A stretch of 64,000 nt of DNA, from contig NZ_CP033460.1 in NCBI RefSeq assembly GCF_003718735.1, forward strand, positions 2,418,001 through 2,482,000, read 5' to 3'. Below the pieces are notes generated by a model. That model had not been told where the DNA came from. It ran no database searches and saw only the letters and a program-made list of their open reading frames with translations. This stretch comes from Staphylococcus debuckii (GTDB lineage: Bacteria; Bacillota; Bacilli; Staphylococcales; Staphylococcaceae). The translations under genes and the position numbers were made by a program. Of the stretch, positions 1 to 7,897 are shown piece after piece (the stretch's first letter is position 1; the number at the start of each line of letters is the position of its first letter).

Positions 1-198
1 AACGGTGTTTATCATTATGTGAATAACAATCAATTACCATTAAATTCACAATTATATATGATGCACGAAGCGGTTGAACGTGCCAAAACTATCAACAAAC
101 ATGAAACACAAGTCGTCGAGAACCGACCACATAAAGCGAATCGCCCTAGACGCGGATGGATTTCACGCTTAAAAAATTCATTTAATAGCAATCGCTAG
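1..198 (+). CDS. C-terminal fragment of an unidentified protein
   Basis: An open frame enters from the left edge and ends at TAG 196-198, leaving 65 residues. The last 25 residues are strongly basic (NRPHKANRPRRGW and RLKNSFNSNR), as in a cytoplasmic tail or a nucleic-acid or membrane contact region. A rho-independent hairpin follows directly, which supports a genuine gene end. I do not recognise the family from this fragment, and nothing in the window tells its function. Confidence 0.6.
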   Translation, partial: NGVYHYVNNNQLPLNSQLYMMHEAVERAKTINKHETQVVENRPHKANRPRRGWISRLKNSFNSNR

Positions 199-206
199 AA
201 GCAGGT

Positions 207-247
207 TAAAACCTCCAATCTTAATTTCAGGTTGGAGGTTTTATTTT
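207..247 (+). terminator. Rho-independent terminator of the left-edge gene
   Basis: AAACCTCCAA pairs with TTGGAGGTTT around a 13-nt loop and is followed by a T-rich run, nine bases after the stop codon of the partial gene. Confidence 0.85.
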
Positions 248-286
248 ATTATCTTTTATTTTTTAAGGCGATAAAGGTTTCTAGTA

Positions 287-333
287 GGCAAAGTGTGTAG
301 GCGGCCGACTCGCGCCTTGACACTTTCGACCCC
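287..333 (-). repeat. Single copy of the GC-rich palindromic intergenic repeat
   Basis: Read on the minus strand this segment is AAGTGTCAAGG, then CGCGAGTCGGCCGCC, then TACACACTTTG. It resembles the 43-bp units at 62185-62353 and 21754-21850, which have TGTCGAGGCTCGCGACCGCC followed by TATACAGTTT. Its ends form an inverted repeat (AAGTGT against ACACTT). It is much more GC-rich than the surrounding DNA and is non-coding. Confidence 0.6.
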
Positions 334-352
334 TAACCCACCCATTACAACT

Positions 353-390
353 CAAAGAAGCTGTCCTCCACTTTCAGGACAGCTTCTTTC
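353..390 (-). terminator. Terminator of the M20 hydrolase gene
   Basis: A 14-bp perfect stem, AAAGAAGCTGTCCT (354-367) with AGGACAGCTTCTTT (376-389), lies ten bases past the stop codon of the minus-strand gene ending at 400. Confidence 0.85.
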
Positions 391-399
391 ATATACACA

Positions 400-1635
400 T
401 TATTCTTTTTCAGGCTTCGCATACCATGACTTCAAGAATTTGTAGAGCACCTCACTATAGTGGGCCAACTCTTCTTTCTTTACCTTTTCATCCACACTAT
501 GCGCCTCCGTTAAACTGCCAGGCCCATATAAAATGGTAGGCACACCGGCATCGGCCAACCAGCCGCCGTCAGTCACGGTCGTTGTCATGCCGGATACGAG
601 TTGTTCGTCATAAACCGCTTCATGTGCCGCTTCCAACATCTTGTAGCCAAGATGTTCTAACGGCAAGGTAAAGCTTGGGAAGACTTCGCCGCGGTCTTCG
701 ATCATCGACGTGCCGCCCCAGTCAAATTGCAAGGGATTCTCACGCAGCCAGACATCTGCCTCAGCCACGCGATTCAAGTACGCCTCAATTTCCTCCACGA
801 CCTCATGATAATCCTCATCCGGCAAGAAATGCACCGTCACCCATAAGCGACATTCATCCGCAATAAACGCCGGATTGCGGCCGCCTTCAATCACTGCAGG
901 ATTAATTGTGTTCGCTCCTGCAGGCATATCTGGGTAAGACTTCATGACTGCCCAATGCTGCTCCAGTTCCTTCAACGCCGTGATAATCTTAGCCATTTTT
1001 TCAATCGCACTGGCCCCATACAGCCCGCCACCAGCATGCACCATCTGACTACGTGCACCGTCATGGACCGTCTCCTTGCTTTGCACCGTAATCCAACCTG
1101 TAATTACGCCGCCTTGCCCGAGCGCTTGGTTATCACTCGTATCCATCACTAAAGCCAAATCTGCTTCAGGACTCATCTCACAAGCATATTTCGTCCCCGC
1201 TTCACCGACTTCTTCGCCGACAACCGACTGCACAATAATATCGCCCTCAGGTTCAACGCCCTCTTTACGCAGACGCTCCAACACATAGAATAGTGATGCG
1301 ACGCCGCCCTTCATATCACTCACGCCGCGGCCGTACAGCCAATCATCCACCTCCGTCAATTCAAACGGCGGATACGTCCAATACTTCGGATCTTCCACAT
1401 TCGCAACATCCACATGACCATTCAATATCAACTTCGGCGCACGCGGATCTTTACCCTTCAACACACCGACCACAATACTATCATGGTCATACATTTTACG
1501 ACGCTGCACCTCAAATCCATTCTCCTCCAGAAACGCTTGAATCTCATCCTGCAACGGATCCGTATTACGCGCCGGCGGACTCTCCGTATTGTACTCCACC
1601 AACAGCTTCAACAAATCAAAGTGACGTTTATTCAT
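400..1635 (-). CDS. M20 family metallohydrolase (ArgE/DapE-like deacylase)
   Basis: Cytoplasmic metallo-deacylase or peptidase, 411 aa. Seen in the sequence: LNGHVDV with a metal-binding His at about residue 74, GRGVSDMKGG with the bridging Asp, and VVGEEVG with the catalytic Glu pair, then a dimerisation insert and a C-terminal His (TEAHSVDE). This matches the ArgE/DapE/CPG2 group of family M20, which removes acyl groups from amino acids or related amides. The frame opens four codons earlier with GTG (1645-1647), but that GTG overlaps the ribosome site GGAAAGGTGG, while the ATG at 1633-1635 lies eight bases downstream of it. No arginine or lysine pathway genes are adjacent, so the substrate is unknown. 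Confidence 0.85.
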   Translation of the reverse strand: MNKRHFDLLKLLVEYNTESPPARNTDPLQDEIQAFLEENGFEVQRRKMYDHDSIVVGVLKGKDPRAPKLILNGHVDVANVEDPKYWTYPPFELTEVDDWLYGRGVSDMKGGVASLFYVLERLRKEGVEPEGDIIVQSVVGEEVGEAGTKYACEMSPEADLALVMDTSDNQALGQGGVITGWITVQSKETVHDGARSQMVHAGGGLYGASAIEKMAKIITALKELEQHWAVMKSYPDMPAGANTINPAVIEGGRNPAFIADECRLWVTVHFLPDEDYHEVVEEIEAYLNRVAEADVWLRENPLQFDWGGTSMIEDRGEVFPSFTLPLEHLGYKMLEAAHEAVYDEQLVSGMTTTVTDGGWLADAGVPTILYGPGSLTEAHSVDEKVKKEELAHYSEVLYKFLKSWYAKPEKE

Positions 1636-1677
1636 TTCGCCATCCACCTTTCCAAAGCATTCTTTACCCCCATCATC

Positions 1678-2526
1678 TCAATCTTTAGGACTTCTGTACA
1701 CTCTTAACCATCTTCCGAATCCAGCCATCACCGCATCATGAATTACCGCTTGCGTACACAGATACAGCCACCACGGCAACGCGGACTCATAGCGATACAG
1801 CAATGTCTGCAATTCTGTCTTGCTCACTTTCGTGAAAAGGAAAGACATGGAAGAGCTGGAGACATCCTTTGAGAGCAATCCTTCTGGCAGGATGTGCAAT
1901 TGTATGGCTTCTACAGCAGGCATCGTTTGAGGATGCATCGCAATAAGCGGACGTTGAGTGCCTTTAAGATAAATATTATATTGATGTGGCCAATCGCGGA
2001 TTTCGATAAGTCCGAATGTTACTTTGCGCAAATAGGTTGCGTAAGTCTTCAATAAAGTCTCAGGTGTGTCTGTAGCACGGACTTGCATAGCTTGCAGGGA
2101 AGAAGCGGTTTCGGTATGCACATTACTATTGCTGAAAAAGTAAGATTTCGGCAAGGTATATACCTCTGCTTCTGCAAATATAGGTGCTTCTTTTTTCAAG
2201 GTCAATTCAATCATATGGCGAGGTGTACAGCAACGCACAAACTGTCCAATCAAGCGTCTCAGATCTGACCGATAGCCATGCCACAAACTACTGTTGAACA
2301 TTTTGCTGTGAACATTGAAAATAACGTATTCTGCCTCATTTAAGTGACGCTCCCATTCTTGAGTATTCAACCAATCGATAGGCTGATAGGTAATGTAGGG
2401 ATGTGCGTCTGTAGTATGCACGGAGGTATCTACTAATACAGTCAGCGGAATTTCCGCTTCTGAAAAAGTCTTGATGATAGTTTGTGCAATTTGTGAAACA
2501 CCTTCTGTCAAAACAAATTTCGCCAT
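1678..2526 (-). CDS. Unrecognised cytoplasmic protein, possible Rossmann-like N-terminus
   Basis: 282 aa, no signal peptide. The N-terminus (AKFVLTEGVSQIAQTI, then an alternating hydrophobic pattern and LTVLVDTS) is compatible with a nucleotide-binding fold such as the NmrA/SDR-like proteins, but the glycine motif is not clear. The rest gives no motif I recognise. The ATG at 2524-2526 is chosen over a GTG at 2535 because AAGGCGG sits eight bases before it and abuts the GTG. It lies downstream of the gluconate operon on the same strand, about 75 bp away, and about 40 bp before the M20 gene. Function unknown. Confidence 0.6.
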   Translation of the reverse strand: MAKFVLTEGVSQIAQTIIKTFSEAEIPLTVLVDTSVHTTDAHPYITYQPIDWLNTQEWERHLNEAEYVIFNVHSKMFNSSLWHGYRSDLRRLIGQFVRCCTPRHMIELTLKKEAPIFAEAEVYTLPKSYFFSNSNVHTETASSLQAMQVRATDTPETLLKTYATYLRKVTFGLIEIRDWPHQYNIYLKGTQRPLIAMHPQTMPAVEAIQLHILPEGLLSKDVSSSSMSFLFTKVSKTELQTLLYRYESALPWWLYLCTQAVIHDAVMAGFGRWLRVYRSPKD

Positions 2527-2601
2527 CTTGCTCACCGCCTTTTTCTCTATTATCTTTACTATAACAAAAAAATCGGCAGCCGTAGCCGCCGAAGTCTGTG
2601 C

Positions 2602-3963
2602 TTAAACAAATAAGCTGATAAATAAGATGAAAATAATACCAGATACAGAAATAACTGTTTCCAGAAGTGACCATGTTAAGAATGTTTCTTTAACAGTAAG
2701 GCCGAAATATTCTTTGAACATCCAGAATCCTGCATCGTTGACGTGTGAACAAATAACACTTCCGGCACCGATTGCCAATACTACAAGTGCGACGTTGACA
2801 TCACTTGCTTGAAGCAATGGCAACACGATACCCGTGGTAGAAATCGCTGCAACGGTTGCTGAACCGAGTGCTAATCTTAAGACTGCTGCGACAATCCATG
2901 CTAATAAGATTGGAGACATTGTAGAACCTTCGAACATTTTAGCAATTGTATCGCCGACGCCGCCGTCGATGAGTACTTGTTTGAAAGTACCGCCGCCGCC
3001 AATGATTAAGATCATCATACCGATTGGATAAATCGCTTCTGTAACTGAAGTCATAATTTCTTTATTTTTACGTCCTTGTTTAATACCCATTGTAAACATC
3101 GCGAATATTACTGCAATCAGCATTGCTGTATCTGCTGTTCCAATGAAATAAATAATCTTTTCGATAATATTTTTTCCGCCGTCAACAGAGCCGGTAGCTA
3201 ATTGTACAATGGTAGCAATTAACATTAAAATAACCGGTAAAGTAGCAGTTAATACACTTATACCGAAGCTTGGCATTTCAGAAGGTTTGAATTCTCGTTG
3301 TGCACCTAATGATGAAATATCGCCTTCACGTGTATAAGCAGTCGGTGTTAATTTCGGTGCAATTCTACCGAATAACGGTCCTGCAATAATAGTTACTGGA
3401 ATAGCGATAATAATACCGAACATCAATACTTGTCCTAAGTTAGCATGCAATTCTTTTGCAATAACCACTGGACCAGGGTGCGGCGGTAAGAAGCCGTGCG
3501 TCACTGATAATGCGGTAATCATCGGCAAACCGATTTTCAATGGTGAAACTTTAGTACGTTTTGCTAATGTAAAGACGAGTGGAATTAATAAGACTAATCC
3601 TACTTCGAAGAATAATGCAATACCGATGACAAATGCTGCAATCACCATTGCCCATTGCACATTTTTCTCACCGAATTTTTCAATCAAGGTATCGGCAATG
3701 CGTGTTGCTCCGCCGCCGTCTGATAATAATTTACCCAATATAGCACCTAAACCGAAGATAAGCGCGATGTGACCCAGCGTGCTGCCCATTCCTTTTTCAA
3801 CGGTTTCAACTACTTTGTCTAATGGCATACCCAGTAAGATGGCAGTAACCATGGAAGTAATAATCAATGAAATAAAAGTATTTAACTTCAATAGAATAAT
3901 TAAGGCTAATAAAATCAAAATTCCGATTACCACTGTAATCAGCGGCCAAATTTCCCCAAACAT
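2602..3963 (-). CDS. gntP: Gluconate permease, GntP family
   Basis: Integral membrane H+/gluconate symporter of 453 aa. It has about a dozen hydrophobic segments, the GntP-type SHVNDAGFWMFKEYFGL motif near the C-terminus and the PHPGPV loop around residue 160. It is the third gene of gntR-gntK-gntP, so it imports the gluconate that the preceding kinase phosphorylates. GTGAGG lies seven bases before the ATG. A hairpin and a cre site in the 119-bp gap after gntK suggest expression partly separate from gntRK. Family length and context agree; confidence is high. Confidence 0.95.
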   Translation of the reverse strand: MFGEIWPLITVVIGILILLALIILLKLNTFISLIITSMVTAILLGMPLDKVVETVEKGMGSTLGHIALIFGLGAILGKLLSDGGGATRIADTLIEKFGEKNVQWAMVIAAFVIGIALFFEVGLVLLIPLVFTLAKRTKVSPLKIGLPMITALSVTHGFLPPHPGPVVIAKELHANLGQVLMFGIIIAIPVTIIAGPLFGRIAPKLTPTAYTREGDISSLGAQREFKPSEMPSFGISVLTATLPVILMLIATIVQLATGSVDGGKNIIEKIIYFIGTADTAMLIAVIFAMFTMGIKQGRKNKEIMTSVTEAIYPIGMMILIIGGGGTFKQVLIDGGVGDTIAKMFEGSTMSPILLAWIVAAVLRLALGSATVAAISTTGIVLPLLQASDVNVALVVLAIGAGSVICSHVNDAGFWMFKEYFGLTVKETFLTWSLLETVISVSGIIFILFISLFV

Positions 3964-3999
3964 AAGTTTTCCTCACTTTCGTGATGATGAGTCATTCGG

Positions 4000-4014
4000 A
4001 GGAAGCGTTTACAT
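4000..4014 (-). promoter_or_regulatory. cre (CcpA) site upstream of gntP
   Basis: On the minus strand ATGTAAACGCTTCCT matches the Bacillus/Staphylococcus cre consensus WTGNAANCGNWNNCW at every fixed position. It lies 37 bp before the gntP start, so bound CcpA would act on readthrough or on a local promoter for gntP. Confidence 0.7.
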
Positions 4015-4025
4015 CTCCCTTTCAT

Positions 4026-4053
4026 AAAAACATCAGCTTTACGCTGATGTTTC
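4026..4053 (-). terminator. Hairpin between gntK and gntP
   Basis: AAACATCAGC pairs with GCTGATGTTT around a 5-nt loop, followed on the minus strand by TTATGAAA. The 10-bp stem and short T run suggest a partial terminator that lowers gntP expression relative to gntRK. Confidence 0.65.
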
Positions 4054-4082
4054 TATGCTATTGGACTCATCTCTTTTATTAT

Positions 4083-5618
4083 TTATAGATGATGACGTTG
4101 AAAGTCTGCTATCTTAGCATATTGGCTTTCAAGAGAGCGACTTAAATCAATAAAGATACTGATTAATTGCTGATATGTTTCTACAGCGTCTTGGTTCGGT
4201 TGATGAGCGTGTGTAGTACCGACCATTTCTTCAATAATAGAGAAATCATCAATCTCACCGAGTGCTTTCAGACCGAGTACACAAGCACCTAAACAGGAAC
4301 TTTCATAACTTTCAGGTACGATGACATCTGTCGCAAAAATATCTGCCATCATTTGACGCCATACTTCACTTTTTGCAAAACCACCTGTGGCTTTAATCGC
4401 TGTCGGTGTTTCTCCCATCACTTCAATTAAAGCCAGATACACGGTATAAAGATTGTAGAGCACGCCTTCAAGTGCTGCTCTAATCATGTGTTCTTTTTTA
4501 TGAGCTAATGTAAGGCCGAAGTAAGAACCGCGAGCATTCGCATTCCACAGCGGCGCACGTTCTCCAGCCAAATAAGGATGGAAGATTAAACCTTTGGCAC
4601 CTGGTTCTACACGGCTGGCAATCTTAGTTAAGACATCGTAAGGATCGACGCCGAGTCGTTTCGCTGTTTCAACTTCGCTCGCTAAGAGCTCATCACGCAA
4701 CCAGCGTAAAATGATGCCGCCATTATTAACCGGTCCGCCGATGACGTATTGGTCTTCTGTTAAGACATAGCAGAAAATACGTCCTTTATCATCAGTCCGT
4801 GGATGATCGATGACTGTTCTGATAGCGCCTGATGTACCAATAGTGACCGCCACTTCTCCTTTTTTATAACTGTTCACCCCTAAGTTAGAAAGCACACCGT
4901 CACTAGCACCTACGATAACCGGAGTATCCGGTTTAACACCCAACAAATTAGAATAGCGATGTTTCATACCAGTCATCACGTGTGTCGTTGGTACTAACTC
5001 AGGTAATTGGTCTTTAGTAATGCCAAGTAACTCTAGCGCTCCATTATCCCAATCCAATGTTTCTAAATTCATCATACCTGTCGCTGAACCGATAGATTGA
5101 TCCATCACATATTTACCGTAAAGTTGATATAAGATATAGCTTTTAATATCGATATATTTCTTAGCATTGTTATAAATTTCTGGTTTCTCATTTTTCATCC
5201 AAAAAATCTTAGATAACGGCGACATAGGATGAATCGGTGTACCTGTGCGTTTATAAATCTCATGCCCATTATGTTCAGAATGAATAGCATCCGCATATTT
5301 GCTTGCACGATTATCTGCCCAAGTAATACTCTCTGTGAGAGGTTGTTGATTATTGTCCATCGCTATCAAACTATGCATTTGTGCACTGAAGGCAATCAAT
5401 TTCACATCCTCTGCAGCTACCCTTTCTTCACGAATCACAGCTTTGATAGTCATCAATACTGCGTCAAAAATTTCATCAGGATTCTCTTCGGAAGTGTCAA
5501 CGTTAGGTGTATCCATATCGTAACCAATGTTGTGTTTACGAATAAATTGTCCATTCTCGTCATACAAAACTGATTTTGTACTTGTTGTGCCGACATCGAC
5601 CCCAATCATATACTTCAT
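4083..5618 (-). CDS. gntK: Gluconate kinase, FGGY family
   Basis: Cytoplasmic carbohydrate kinase of 511 aa converting D-gluconate to 6-phosphogluconate, the entry to the pentose phosphate route. The N-terminal phosphate-binding motif is IGVDVGTTSTK (residues 5-15). The second FGGY domain contains IGTSGAIR and ATGGFAKSEVW (around residue 415). Length fits FGGY gluconokinases. AGGAGGA lies just before the ATG, and the gene starts 26 bp after gntR, so the two are probably co-transcribed. Operon context fixes the substrate better than the family alone would. Confidence 0.94.
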   Translation of the reverse strand: MKYMIGVDVGTTSTKSVLYDENGQFIRKHNIGYDMDTPNVDTSEENPDEIFDAVLMTIKAVIREERVAAEDVKLIAFSAQMHSLIAMDNNQQPLTESITWADNRASKYADAIHSEHNGHEIYKRTGTPIHPMSPLSKIFWMKNEKPEIYNNAKKYIDIKSYILYQLYGKYVMDQSIGSATGMMNLETLDWDNGALELLGITKDQLPELVPTTHVMTGMKHRYSNLLGVKPDTPVIVGASDGVLSNLGVNSYKKGEVAVTIGTSGAIRTVIDHPRTDDKGRIFCYVLTEDQYVIGGPVNNGGIILRWLRDELLASEVETAKRLGVDPYDVLTKIASRVEPGAKGLIFHPYLAGERAPLWNANARGSYFGLTLAHKKEHMIRAALEGVLYNLYTVYLALIEVMGETPTAIKATGGFAKSEVWRQMMADIFATDVIVPESYESSCLGACVLGLKALGEIDDFSIIEEMVGTTHAHQPNQDAVETYQQLISIFIDLSRSLESQYAKIADFQRHHL

Positions 5619-5643
5619 GGCTTATCCTCCTCCAAAAGTTAAA

Positions 5644-6324
5644 TCATCTATAAAACAAACCGGCAATATTATCTCCTACATCATCAAAATTCAAATGGAA
5701 CGCTTCTTTTAATTGTGCTGTATCGTTTTTCTCAACTGCTTCTGCATATACCTCATGATTATGATGAATGCGTTCAAAGTCTTCAGGCTCTTCACGCATT
5801 CGTTTTCTCATGGATAACAAAATCAAACATAGCATCAAAGGTTTCAAATTATTCCAACTGCTGAGCAGATAACGATGTTGTGTCGCGTAAATTAAGACTT
5901 CGTGAAACTTAATGTCATGTTCAGTATAAGCTTCTGCATCTTGAAATTGTACAGCGACCTTCATGATTTCTAAATGTTTGCGCATTTCTTTCGCTAATTC
6001 TGCTCTTTGATGGTCTTTTACTTTGGTAAAAGCAAAGGATTCCATCATAATACGCAAATCATAAATTTCACGGCGTTCTCCCTCACCGAAATCTAACACA
6101 TCAGCGCCCATACGTTCCAAACAAATTAATTGATCTTGTTTCAATAATTTAAATGCATCGCGCACAGGCGAACGACTGACATTAAATTGTTTGGCGATTT
6201 GATTTTCTGTCAAACACGTCCCAGCTTCTATATTCCCCTCTACAACTTGAAGTCTTAATTCAGCTGCGACTTTCTCCCCCGTTGTCATGTTTTCCATCCA
6301 TTGTTGTGGATAATTTTCTCCCAT
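5644..6324 (-). CDS. gntR: Gluconate operon repressor, GntR/FadR family
   Basis: 226 aa. A winged helix-turn-helix (TENQIAKQFNVSRSPVRDAF, about residues 38-57) precedes an all-helical FCD ligand domain. In the Bacillus paradigm GntR represses its own operon and gluconate releases it. Here the gene is first in gntRKP and its predicted operator overlaps the start of transcription. The ATG at 6322-6324 has a distant AAGGGG (11 bases), but the N-terminal YPQQW segment before the HTH resembles Bacillus GntR as I recall it, which favours this start over the internal ATGs. Confidence 0.92.
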   Translation of the reverse strand: MGENYPQQWMENMTTGEKVAAELRLQVVEGNIEAGTCLTENQIAKQFNVSRSPVRDAFKLLKQDQLICLERMGADVLDFGEGERREIYDLRIMMESFAFTKVKDHQRAELAKEMRKHLEIMKVAVQFQDAEAYTEHDIKFHEVLIYATQHRYLLSSWNNLKPLMLCLILLSMRKRMREEPEDFERIHHNHEVYAEAVEKNDTAQLKEAFHLNFDDVGDNIAGLFYR

Positions 6325-6349
6325 GTGTAGTACAACCCCTTGTTTCTAC

Positions 6350-6367
6350 ATACTTGTATACAAGTAT
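6350..6367 (-). promoter_or_regulatory. GntR operator, perfect 18-bp palindrome
   Basis: ATACTTGTATACAAGTAT is an exact palindrome 25 bp upstream of gntR. It is the sequence I know as the Bacillus subtilis gnt operator, and it lies at the expected transcription start of the promoter called just upstream. Confidence 0.9.
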
Positions 6368-6394
6368 ATTAATACAAATTCGCTATAAATGCAA
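6366..6394 (-). promoter_or_regulatory. gnt operon promoter
   Basis: On the minus strand TTGCAT (6389-6394), a 17-bp spacer and TAATAT (6366-6371) form a sigma-A promoter. The -35 box is inside a cre site and the start point falls in the GntR palindrome, so both regulators are placed to block RNA polymerase. Confidence 0.75.
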
Positions 6395-6403
6395 TCGCTT
6401 ACA
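6389..6403. promoter_or_regulatory. cre (CcpA) site over the gnt promoter -35
   Basis: ATGCAATCGCTTACA fits WTGNAANCGNWNNCW exactly. It overlaps the -35 box of gntRKP, a position for catabolite repression. The divergent PaiB-like gene begins about 50 bp away and might also be affected. Confidence 0.75.
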
Positions 6404-6454
6404 TTAATTTTCATAAAAAAAGGAATAATAAAGTGAGGCTTGGAGGTGATAAAA

Positions 6455-7051
6455 TTGTATATTCCAAAGTATTACCAAGAACATGATATGAACAAAATTA
6501 AAGCATTTATTAATGACCATCCATTTGCGACCATTGTTTCGACTGCTGAAAATGGACGGCCTTTAGCCACGCATTTACCGATATTGATTCATGAAGATGG
6601 CGAGAGTTTAATACTCGCTGGCCACTTTGCGAAAGCGAATCCGCAGTGGCAAACTTTAGAGCATAGCGATGAGGTTTTGATTATCTTTCAAGGCCCGGAT
6701 GCATATGTTTCTTCTACTTGGTATGGCCACGAAGATGTACCGACATGGGATTATCAAAGTGTTCAAGTATATGGCCAACCCGACTTATTGACTGAGGTTG
6801 AAGTAAAGAAGGATCTGATTCAGTTATTAAACCGCTTTGAAAAAAGTGATGGCGCACGCTGGGACAATTTGTCTGAAGAGACCTTGCAGCAAATTCATGG
6901 TGTGGTCGGTTTTCATATTACAGTATCAGAAGTATTTGCTGCTTATAAATTGAGTCAAAATCGCAATCATACAGATTATCAAAATATTATTCACCATTTA
7001 GAAGATGAACATAATAGTGTGGCTGACGCAATGAAGGATGAGCAGGAATAA
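6455..7051 (+). CDS. PaiB-like FMN-binding protein
   Basis: 198 aa. The start MYIPKYY, then AFINDHPFATIVS, LATHLPI and the AYVSSTWY..PTWDY segment are typical of the PaiB/FMN-binding split-barrel family (negative transcriptional regulator family in older annotation). The frame is open from TTG 6440, but GGAGGTG (6442-6448) sits six bases before the TTG at 6455, which also gives the usual PaiB N-terminus. A flavin or haem-related oxidoreductase role is possible; no partner gene is adjacent. Transcribed divergently from gntR. Confidence 0.85.
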   Translation: MYIPKYYQEHDMNKIKAFINDHPFATIVSTAENGRPLATHLPILIHEDGESLILAGHFAKANPQWQTLEHSDEVLIIFQGPDAYVSSTWYGHEDVPTWDYQSVQVYGQPDLLTEVEVKKDLIQLLNRFEKSDGARWDNLSEETLQQIHGVVGFHITVSEVFAAYKLSQNRNHTDYQNIIHHLEDEHNSVADAMKDEQE

Positions 7052-7092
7052 AAAAGTGTTGGGGCTCCAGGCGGATAGCTCCAACACTTTTA
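7052..7092. terminator. Bidirectional terminator
   Basis: AAAAGTGTTGGGGCT pairs with AGCTCCAACACTTTT (one G-T wobble) between two convergent genes, serving the PaiB-like gene and the membrane protein ending at 7109. Confidence 0.85.
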
Positions 7093-7108
7093 GGTTGAGG
7101 TACTTTCT

Positions 7109-7723
7109 TCAGCTTTTCTGCTCTCCAGAGGTTTCTTTTCTAGAAGTAGAATTAGAATCGTTCTCTTTGTTCTCTTCGTCTTGTGCTTCGCTTTCTTCTT
7201 CGGCCCATTTATGGTCTTTAATGTACAGACGAACCATGGCAAGTGCGATCCAGCTGATGAGGAGGACTGGCAGGATGATGATGTTGAGCAGGTTCAAATC
7301 TAGGGTATCGGTAGAGATTTCTAGTTTGGCAATGCTCTTCAGGTTCTGCGGACTGGAGGTCAAGAATTGGTAGAGTGTGAAAAAGATGGTAGTCCACTGT
7401 ATGTAATATTCTAGTATGGCGACGAGCATTTCGTTATAATCGTTCCATTTAATGAGTTGGTGAACGATGAAGTAGTTCATGATTCCGGCAAGTAAGATAA
7501 TGATGATGCCGAGTACGAAGATGCTGCTGCGGTCGCCGAGTAAGCGAATAAGCAACCAGTAGATGATGAATCCGGAAATTATGAGTGAGAGGAATCCGGA
7601 AATCACCATGCCCACACTGATTAAAAAGGATTTGGCAAATAGGTATTTATCTTGGTAGCGTCCTGATAAAAAGCCGGTTAATAAGAATAAGATGAGTACG
7701 ATAATTAAATTGACTATAAACAT
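7109..7723 (-). CDS. Integral membrane protein of unknown function
   Basis: 204 aa with about five hydrophobic segments (near residues 3-20, 31-58, 68-90, 105-122 and 148-166). A highly acidic, hydrophilic C-terminal tail of about 35 residues follows (EEESEAQDEENKEND, then SRKETSGEQKS). There is no signal peptide beyond the first membrane helix. I do not recognise a family. It lies downstream of clpL on the same strand with about 175 bp and a terminator between them, so it is probably a separate unit. Confidence 0.75.
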   Translation of the reverse strand: MFIVNLIIVLILFLLTGFLSGRYQDKYLFAKSFLISVGMVISGFLSLIISGFIIYWLLIRLLGDRSSIFVLGIIIILLAGIMNYFIVHQLIKWNDYNEMLVAILEYYIQWTTIFFTLYQFLTSSPQNLKSIAKLEISTDTLDLNLLNIIILPVLLISWIALAMVRLYIKDHKWAEEESEAQDEENKENDSNSTSRKETSGEQKS

Positions 7724-7808
7724 GATGCAACCTCGCTATTAATATAATATATTTTAATGGTCTGTGATTAGACGCTTAATGCATTCTATACCCTTTTTTC
7801 TCTTATGT

Positions 7809-7857
7809 AAAAAGCACCCTGCTTCAAACGCTATGGAATGAAACGAGGTGCTTGTTT
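7809..7857 (-). terminator. clpL terminator
   Basis: On the minus strand AAGCACC...TTTCA pairs with TGAA...GGTGCTT and is followed by TTTTA, 40 bp after the clpL stop codon. Confidence 0.7.
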
Positions 7858-7897
7858 AATAGCTATTTAGGATTTGTTTGTTTTAACGTTTTACAAC

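Noticed and set aside
1293..1707. Plus-strand frames opposite the M20 hydrolase
   Set aside because: Antisense shadows of a well-supported gene, His/Pro/Thr-rich composition from reversed codons.
7038..7373. 111-aa plus-strand frame overlapping the PaiB-like gene end
   Set aside because: It crosses the bidirectional terminator and is the antisense shadow of the membrane-protein gene.
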